11,379 nucleotides of DNA from CAZILN01 sp964540005 (GTDB lineage: Bacteria > Bacteroidota > Bacteroidia > Bacteroidales > SM23-62): NCBI GenBank assembly GCA_964540005.1, contig CAZILN010000384.1, positions 1-11,379 on the forward strand, read 5' to 3'. The notes beneath the pieces were generated by a model. That model made no database searches. It saw nothing but the letters and a program-made list of their open reading frames with translations, and had not been told where the DNA came from. Positions 6,936 to 11,379 of the stretch are shown here, piece after piece (the first letter of the stretch is position 1; every line of letters begins with the position of its first letter). The position numbers and the translations under genes were made by a program.

Positions 6936-7004
6936 CCTTAATAATGGATTCTTCGAGCCTGGAAGGCACTGCTTAATTTTGGAATGTACTGCCTATTGTA
7001 CGGA

Positions 7005-8750
7005 TCAGAGGCTGATGGTTTCCGAGAGTTTTCCTGCCTTGCGTGATTCATACTGGATGGTGACCTTACCCTTGCCCGAGATAAGGAATTGGTAATCGAC
7101 CTTTCCGAACCCCGGGACCTGTATAAACTGGATATCCGGTTTATATTCCTTATAGCTTACCTTGTCGGTATATTCATTGGTGAGCTGGCCTCCGGCTACC
7201 ACTTCTCCTCCGCTGCTTGTGACTTTCAGCATGTCTTTGGGGTACAGTTTATTTTTCACTGTTTGGGCTGTAATGGAGGGCATGGCTTTAGAGTTGGTCA
7301 GCCGTACCCTTACCCGGTAAAGATTATTTCCAAGGTCCTTTTTTTCAATAACTTCCATCTTGACTTCGGGAGTTTGCTCGGCAGAAAAGATCACGGCGCT
7401 GGCATTCCTGTGAACAAGGTCAGGAAGCATAAAGGGATGTGGCAGGCGGCTGCTCATCTTTACCCATCCGCCTATTTCTATCTCCCCGTAGGTGGGATGA
7501 TTGTATTTGGTCCATGGTTTGTAAAGCTCTCCCAGTGCCACATGATCATTGAATTTTAATTCCTCCCTGTCCCTGGCCGGATCAGACCGGTACCTTCCAC
7601 CACCTTCTTCATCCTCGGGTTCTTCCTTTTTCTCAGGGCCATATGTCTGGGTCTCTGACTGGAACAGCTCACCGACAAAGGAATAAGTCCCATGAATATT
7701 ATCCGTGAAACCGGTGAAGTCTCCATATGTGGAGTACAGGTCTTTCCATGAAATCAGGTACTCGTAACCGGGAATGATGTGCTCGCTGTTCTCCCCGAGA
7801 TAATCATAGACTGCCAGGTCCTGCCGGGGGAATTCACCTTCCGATTTCAGGGAAGGTCCCCTCAGGATCATACCACCGGAATTATGAAATGCCCATACCA
7901 GTATTATATTCGGGCGTGCCAGTATATATTCGGCAATGGCTTTGATCCCCGTCCCGGAAAGCGGATAATCTCCCGATCCACTCTGGACATAGTTGGGTTC
8001 CCAGCTGTAAGGCCAGTTCCTGTTCGGGTCCACGTAGCCTTCGGAATCTTCATTGATCTGCCCGTCACCATCATTATCAATTCCTTCGCGTCCGAGCGTT
8101 GTCCACTCCCCTTTTTCACCGGGCTTTACTCTTACAAGTATCCTGGGATCCTCAGGGTCTTCTTTGTACTCCCCGTTGGGATCTTTTTTACGCATGGTGG
8201 TGATGTTACCGTCACCATCAAGGTCGTCATAAAAATCCTCGTCAAATAAGCCATCCCGGTCATCATCCTTGGGCCTTCTCAATCCCCGGTTTGAGCTCGG
8301 AGTGTTAGCATCGGTAAAGAAATGATATCTACCGTCAACATTCACCGAAGGAAGAATATAAAAAGCATTCTTATCCACTACCTTTCTGATCTTCTCATTT
8401 TCCTTATACTTGGTCAGCAGGGTATTGGCCAGGTAAAGGCATACCTCTCCGGCCTGTATTTCATTTCCGTGTATATTGCCATCAAGATACACACCTGGTT
8501 TTTCCTGCTCAGCACCGGTGGCCGGATTATTGATGGTAAGGGAGTAAATAGCCCTGCTTTCTTCACTGTATCCCACCAGGTCCAGCTTGGTCATTTCCGG
8601 GAAGGATTTATTCAGAGCCTTCAGGGCTTGTACCAGTTGGTCATAGTCATAATAATGATCAAACCTGAGAGGAACAGTAATTTCAGGATCCTGTGCAAAA
8701 GCTGGTAATGTACCCAGTATAAACAGTATGATAAATATTTTATGTTTCAT
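7005..8750 (-). CDS. Secreted M14-family zinc carboxypeptidase
   Basis: This 581-residue protein has a signal peptide (hydrophobic about 5-18, likely cut after AFA at 19) and an M14 domain from about 30 to 370. Using carboxypeptidase A as reference, zinc ligands are His94 and Glu97 (NIHGNE) and His289 (AFHNSGG). Substrate-carboxylate residues are Asn243 and Arg244 in DPNRNW. The catalytic Glu is Glu361 in SFVGELF. PSVNVDGR (134-141) matches the usual NPDG-type turn. Between that motif and DPNRNW there is a long insert (about 161-240) rich in Asp, with three EF-hand-like loops (from 162, 176 and 225). An acidic low-complexity stretch (373-395) precedes a C-terminal region with HPTYGEIEIGGW and probable beta-sandwich sequence. 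It should trim residues from the C-termini of peptides in the periplasm or outside the cell. It lies directly downstream of an inactive-looking paralogue, 104 bp away. Confidence 0.92.
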   Translation of the reverse strand: MKHKIFIILFILGTLPAFAQDPEITVPLRFDHYYDYDQLVQALKALNKSFPEMTKLDLVGYSEESRAIYSLTINNPATGAEQEKPGVYLDGNIHGNEIQAGEVCLYLANTLLTKYKENEKIRKVVDKNAFYILPSVNVDGRYHFFTDANTPSSNRGLRRPKDDDRDGLFDEDFYDDLDGDGNITTMRKKDPNGEYKEDPEDPRILVRVKPGEKGEWTTLGREGIDNDGDGQINEDSEGYVDPNRNWPYSWEPNYVQSGSGDYPLSGTGIKAIAEYILARPNIILVWAFHNSGGMILRGPSLKSEGEFPRQDLAVYDYLGENSEHIIPGYEYLISWKDLYSTYGDFTGFTDNIHGTYSFVGELFQSETQTYGPEKKEEPEDEEGGGRYRSDPARDREELKFNDHVALGELYKPWTKYNHPTYGEIEIGGWVKMSSRLPHPFMLPDLVHRNASAVIFSAEQTPEVKMEVIEKKDLGNNLYRVRVRLTNSKAMPSITAQTVKNKLYPKDMLKVTSSGGEVVAGGQLTNEYTDKVSYKEYKPDIQFIQVPGFGKVDYQFLISGKGKVTIQYESRKAGKLSETISL

Positions 8751-8790
8751 CAGTTTATAGATTTATTTTCATTTGTCAGATGTAACTTAC

Positions 8791-8842
8791 CATCAAATTT
8801 TTAATCATTATTGTTTGTGAATTTATAATTAAAAATTTGATG
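8791..8842. repeat. Perfect 15-bp inverted repeat between the two M14 genes
   Basis: Arms 8791-8805 (CATCAAATTTTTAAT) and 8828-8842 (its exact reverse complement) surround a 22-nt spacer. It lies 12 bp after the stop codon of the inactive paralogue and 40 bp before the start of the active peptidase. No U-tract follows on the minus strand, so it is not a standard terminator. It could stabilise or stop the upstream transcript, or be an operator. AT-rich sequence makes some self-complementarity cheap, but a perfect 15-mer is notable. Confidence 0.6.
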
Positions 8843-8854
8843 AATGTTTCATGA

Positions 8855-10864
8855 TTAACCTCCGATTTTTACAGATTTTTCATCATTCCCGGCATTCTTG
8901 CTTTCAAGCTTGATTTCGAGGCTGGTTGTTTTTTCAACCTTAATAATCCAGCTCAGTTTTTTCCGTTCCTTTCCTTTTACCTCTTCTACAGGAGTCCGGG
9001 GGAGTCCGGATAAAATTGTCATATTACCACCGCTGATGCTTACAATAGCCGGGGCCGGTTGTTTATTGCGTTTTCCCATTGAGGTAGGGAAGGGTATATA
9101 GGCTGTATTTTCGACCCACACCTCGAGCCGGTATACTCCACCACCCTGGGCAGTAACTTTGGTTTCATGCATTGTTAGCTCAGGCAGTTCTTTTACCAGT
9201 TCGAAGATCCAAGGAACCTTAAGATCCAGAATGGAATCAACTATGTTATATGGAGGAGTGGTGGATGTGAAGGGTACAAAACCACCGATCTCTACTTTAC
9301 CCAGAGTTGGATGGTCATATTCCTGCCAGTCCACAAATCCCTTACCGCCAAGCACCTTATCAGAAAAATCCAGGGTCGCCTTTTCAAGGGGATCGGCTTC
9401 TTTTTCATCGGTTTCCTTCTTGGGCATCTGTTTCATCATGGCAGCAATCCTTGCAGGATCCATTCTTCCTTCCTGCATTCCCTGAATGATCCTCTCTGCA
9501 TTAAATTGTTCAGGGGCTCCGTTTTCTTTAAGGAAAGCAGCAATCTTTTCTTCACCCAGGGCAATAAACTCTTCCGAGGACATTTTTTCCATATCATCCA
9601 GGCTGATCCCGGTGCCCTCCTCTTTCTTTTTCTCAGGTTTGGGGACCGACCAGAGATCCATACTGAAGACAGGTAGTCCCAGATGGTAATAGCTCCACAG
9701 TTCAAATGACCCGTCTGCGGCCTTACCGGGACTGAAACGTTCTCCTTTCAGACCTTTGTCCTCAAGATATTTCTTATAATCTTCTGAAAACTTCTTATAG
9801 AAAACCAGGTCATCGGCCTGGGGATTCACTGCCGCACCCAGGCCCAGGAAGCTGGCCACCATTGATTCATCAACGGTCATCCCGGCCGGGACAAAGGCCT
9901 GTACCATTTCAATGATCTCGGCCATGGTATAGGTTTTTTCCGGATCAGCACCGAACATGCGGGCGTATCTTTCAGGGACCTTAATACTGCTTAAATCAGC
10001 TTCTCCTTTCCTGCCGCCCTGTGGTGGTGTATGGCAGAAATTGGTTTTCCCGAAGGCAAATACCATGGCAATTTCAGGATGCTCATATACGAACTTCATT
10101 AATTCAAAAGATTCAGGTGTGGATCCAGGGTAGAGTCCGCTTTCCGGATCGAAATACTTGAAAAGATGAGGGAAATTGATGTTAACATTGGTACCACCCT
10201 TTCCGTCTTCGTCATAATTACCATCCTTATCGTCATCCAGGCCTTCCCCGTAGAGTTTATATACACCCTGCTCCCCGTCTTTGGCATCAGCTTTTCTCAT
10301 TAACCGGGGCTCGCTGGCAACAGGCAGCCAGGTGCCTTCAGGATGTTTCACACGCATCTTGGTAATAAAACCATCCCCGTTCAGGTCATTAGGAGCATCT
10401 TCATCGGTCTGTTCATCGAGATCATCATTACGGGACTGATCATTCCTTGTGTTTTCAAACAGGGGTTTTTTGAAATAGGCCTCTGCAGCATCAGGATTAC
10501 CCTCTGGAATGATGTACCATGTATTATCTTTTCTCAGCGATTCATTTGATATAATCTCAGAAATGAGGAAAATGGCTCCTTCTGTTGTCAGTGGGCGGTC
10601 ACCTTCAAAATTCGCAGTCACAAGGATAGCAGGAACGTTCTTTGTTTGACTGTTTACTTCAGGACCAATCTCAAGCATCAACACTTGCCTCTCACCGGGT
10701 GTGGTAGCAAGGGTATGGATTTTACTGAATCCAGCATTGGCTTTCTGGGTGCTTTTCAGCCAGTCATTTACCTGGGATGGACTTTTATAAGCCTGCCCGA
10801 AAGACAAAACCGGCATTATCAGTAAGGCAGGCATGATCAGCCTCAGTAAGGTTTTATAAATCAT
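8855..10864 (-). CDS. Secreted M14-like protein lacking zinc ligands (pseudo-peptidase)
   Basis: This 669-residue protein has a signal peptide (about 1-23, likely cut near SFGQ). It aligns along its length with the neighbouring M14 peptidase but has lost the active site. The zinc motif HGNE becomes Glu-Gly-Asp-Arg (87-90), the third ligand in AFH becomes AFG (Gly272), DPNRNW becomes NVNINF (Arg to Ile229), and the catalytic Glu becomes Asp403 (FSMDLW). Fold-marking sequence around these is kept: WYIIPEGNPD (116-125), HPEIAMVFAF (262-271) and HPTLGKVEIGGF (518-529). The Asp-rich EF-hand-like insert is also kept (about 147-222). Extra segments include about 275-350 and a Lys/Glu-rich helical region about 408-500. 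Peptidase activity is unlikely; peptide binding or partnering with the active paralogue is inferred. The frame is intact over 2 kb, so it is not a decaying pseudogene. It starts 90 bp after the permease gene, with no strong promoter seen. Confidence 0.88.
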   Translation of the reverse strand: MIYKTLLRLIMPALLIMPVLSFGQAYKSPSQVNDWLKSTQKANAGFSKIHTLATTPGERQVLMLEIGPEVNSQTKNVPAILVTANFEGDRPLTTEGAIFLISEIISNESLRKDNTWYIIPEGNPDAAEAYFKKPLFENTRNDQSRNDDLDEQTDEDAPNDLNGDGFITKMRVKHPEGTWLPVASEPRLMRKADAKDGEQGVYKLYGEGLDDDKDGNYDEDGKGGTNVNINFPHLFKYFDPESGLYPGSTPESFELMKFVYEHPEIAMVFAFGKTNFCHTPPQGGRKGEADLSSIKVPERYARMFGADPEKTYTMAEIIEMVQAFVPAGMTVDESMVASFLGLGAAVNPQADDLVFYKKFSEDYKKYLEDKGLKGERFSPGKAADGSFELWSYYHLGLPVFSMDLWSVPKPEKKKEEGTGISLDDMEKMSSEEFIALGEEKIAAFLKENGAPEQFNAERIIQGMQEGRMDPARIAAMMKQMPKKETDEKEADPLEKATLDFSDKVLGGKGFVDWQEYDHPTLGKVEIGGFVPFTSTTPPYNIVDSILDLKVPWIFELVKELPELTMHETKVTAQGGGVYRLEVWVENTAYIPFPTSMGKRNKQPAPAIVSISGGNMTILSGLPRTPVEEVKGKERKKLSWIIKVEKTTSLEIKLESKNAGNDEKSVKIGG

Positions 10865-10954
10865 ATAATAATGTTTTAAATTATAGGACGGAGCATTGAA
10901 GCATTATGAAACAGGCCCTAAAATTAAAAATATTATTGACAACCTGGCTCAAAA

Positions 10955-11379
10955 TTATTCATATCGAAGCGATTCTGCCGGATTTACATTGGCGGTTTTA
11001 GTAACCTGCGAGCTGACAGTTACGATAGCGATAACAATGATCACTATAACCGGAAGCACATAAAACCACCAGCCTATACTGATCCGGTAAGCAAAATTCT
11101 CTATCCAGTTTGACATAAAATACCAGGCAATTCCCAGTCCGATGGGTACGGCTATAAGTACCTGGATGATAAAATCCCTGGTAAGCAGGAGTATACAGCC
11201 CATCACTGATGATCCCAGGACCTTGCGGATACCTACCTCCCTGGTGCGCTGTATGGTGGTATATGATGACAGACCAAAGAGCCCAAGACAGGCAATAAAA
11301 ATGGCCAGGAAAGCAAATAGTCCGAACACCTTTCCAAACTGCATTTCATTTTTATACTGTTCGCTGTAGTAATCGTCCA
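10955..11379 (-). CDS. FtsX/MacB-like ABC transporter permease (C-terminal part)
   Basis: About 140 residues are visible; the gene's beginning lies beyond the right edge, since the frame stays open through 11379 (DDYYSEQYKNEMQFGKVF). The sequence shows the C-terminal FtsX domain. A first helix reads VFGLFAFLAIFIACLGLFG, followed by the cytoplasmic QRTREVGIRKVLGSS loop typical of the family. A second helical region follows (TRDFIIQVLIAVPIGLGIAWYF) and then a third helix (WWFYVLPVIVIIVIAIVTVS). The end NPAESLRYE is characteristic of the large Bacteroidota permeases of roughly 800 residues with two FtsX domains. Such permeases act with a separate ATPase in the inner membrane, in lipoprotein, peptide or drug efflux-type mechanotransmission; the substrate here is unknown. 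The ATG at 11344 is internal. Confidence 0.92.
   Translation of the reverse strand, partial: DDYYSEQYKNEMQFGKVFGLFAFLAIFIACLGLFGLSSYTTIQRTREVGIRKVLGSSVMGCILLLTRDFIIQVLIAVPIGLGIAWYFMSNWIENFAYRISIGWWFYVLPVIVIIVIAIVTVSSQVTKTANVNPAESLRYE

Larger units (their letters stand above)
6697..7004. other. Intergenic region between the M14 peptidase and kinase operons
   Basis: About 308 bp without a convincing gene. On the minus strand it holds a hairpin followed by a T-rich tract just after the peptidase gene, and a TAnnTTTG box upstream of the kinase. A plus-strand frame crosses it but has no coding hallmarks. I see no repeat, RNA gene or mobile-element end. Confidence 0.5.

Noticed and set aside
6999..7005. 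An extra TACGGAT half-site overlapping the end of the M14 gene
   Set aside because: A single 7-mer with no partner arm and about 300 bp from the kinase start. One such match is expected by chance in a window this size.
6685..7095. Plus-strand open frame, including a stretch from about 6835 starting MMKLVFLFMNYHYT, suggesting a small membrane protein
   Set aside because: It runs antisense into the 3' end of the M14 gene, crosses a probable minus-strand terminator, has no promoter or start context that stands out, and its composition follows AT-rich non-coding sequence.
8855..10864. Treating the inactive M14 homologue as a pseudogene
   Set aside because: The frame is uninterrupted, the signal peptide and fold-marking motifs are intact, and specific inserts are kept, which is not the pattern of neutral decay.

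Overview
The window looks like chromosomal DNA from a member of the Bacteroidota, probably a Bacteroidales/Marinilabiliales-like or related lineage. This is inferred from three things: a TPR-periplasmic sensor kinase with the HDGLGQ phosphoacceptor motif paired with a NarL-type regulator, a MacB/FtsX-type permease ending in the family-typical NPAESLRYE, and start regions lacking clear Shine-Dalgarno sequences while several carry TAnnTTTG boxes, the -7 element of Bacteroidota promoters. Base composition is moderate (by eye a little under half G+C) and coding is dense.

Layout, left to right. Positions 3-1034 (+) hold most of a URO-D-fold methyltransferase-like gene whose first codons lie left of the window. 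It converges on a block transcribed entirely from the minus strand. Read in the direction of transcription (right to left), that block runs: the C-terminal part of an FtsX-like ABC permease (10955-11379); a secreted M14-carboxypeptidase-fold protein that has lost its zinc ligands (8855-10864); a secreted M14 zinc carboxypeptidase with an intact active site (7005-8750); a possible terminator and a gap of about 300 bp with a promoter-like box; a TPR sensor histidine kinase (4741-6696) and its NarL-type response regulator (4097-4735), 5 bp apart; a free-standing LuxR-type HTH protein of about 77 residues (3744-3977); a secreted protein of unknown function (2638-3597); and a secreted SBBP-type beta-propeller repeat protein (1069-2568).

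Two observations stand out. First, the two adjacent M14 proteins are paralogues. Both carry the same Asp-rich, EF-hand-like insert inside the peptidase fold, yet one keeps all metal and catalytic residues and the other has replaced them, so an active enzyme sits next to a non-enzymatic partner or binding protein. Second, an 18-bp imperfect palindrome (15 of 18 positions identical between copies) occurs twice, once upstream of the small HTH gene and once upstream of the secreted unknown protein. In each case it lies upstream of a TAnnTTTG box that has no recognisable -33 element. This suggests an activator operator, most simply bound by the HTH protein or by the response regulator, whose DNA-binding domain is about 46% identical to it.

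A working model, which is inference: the kinase/regulator pair and the small HTH protein form a regulatory cascade that switches on itself and the two downstream secreted proteins. The M14 pair is a separate secreted proteolysis or peptide-binding unit. Nothing here resembles a mobile element, CRISPR array, tRNA or rRNA.
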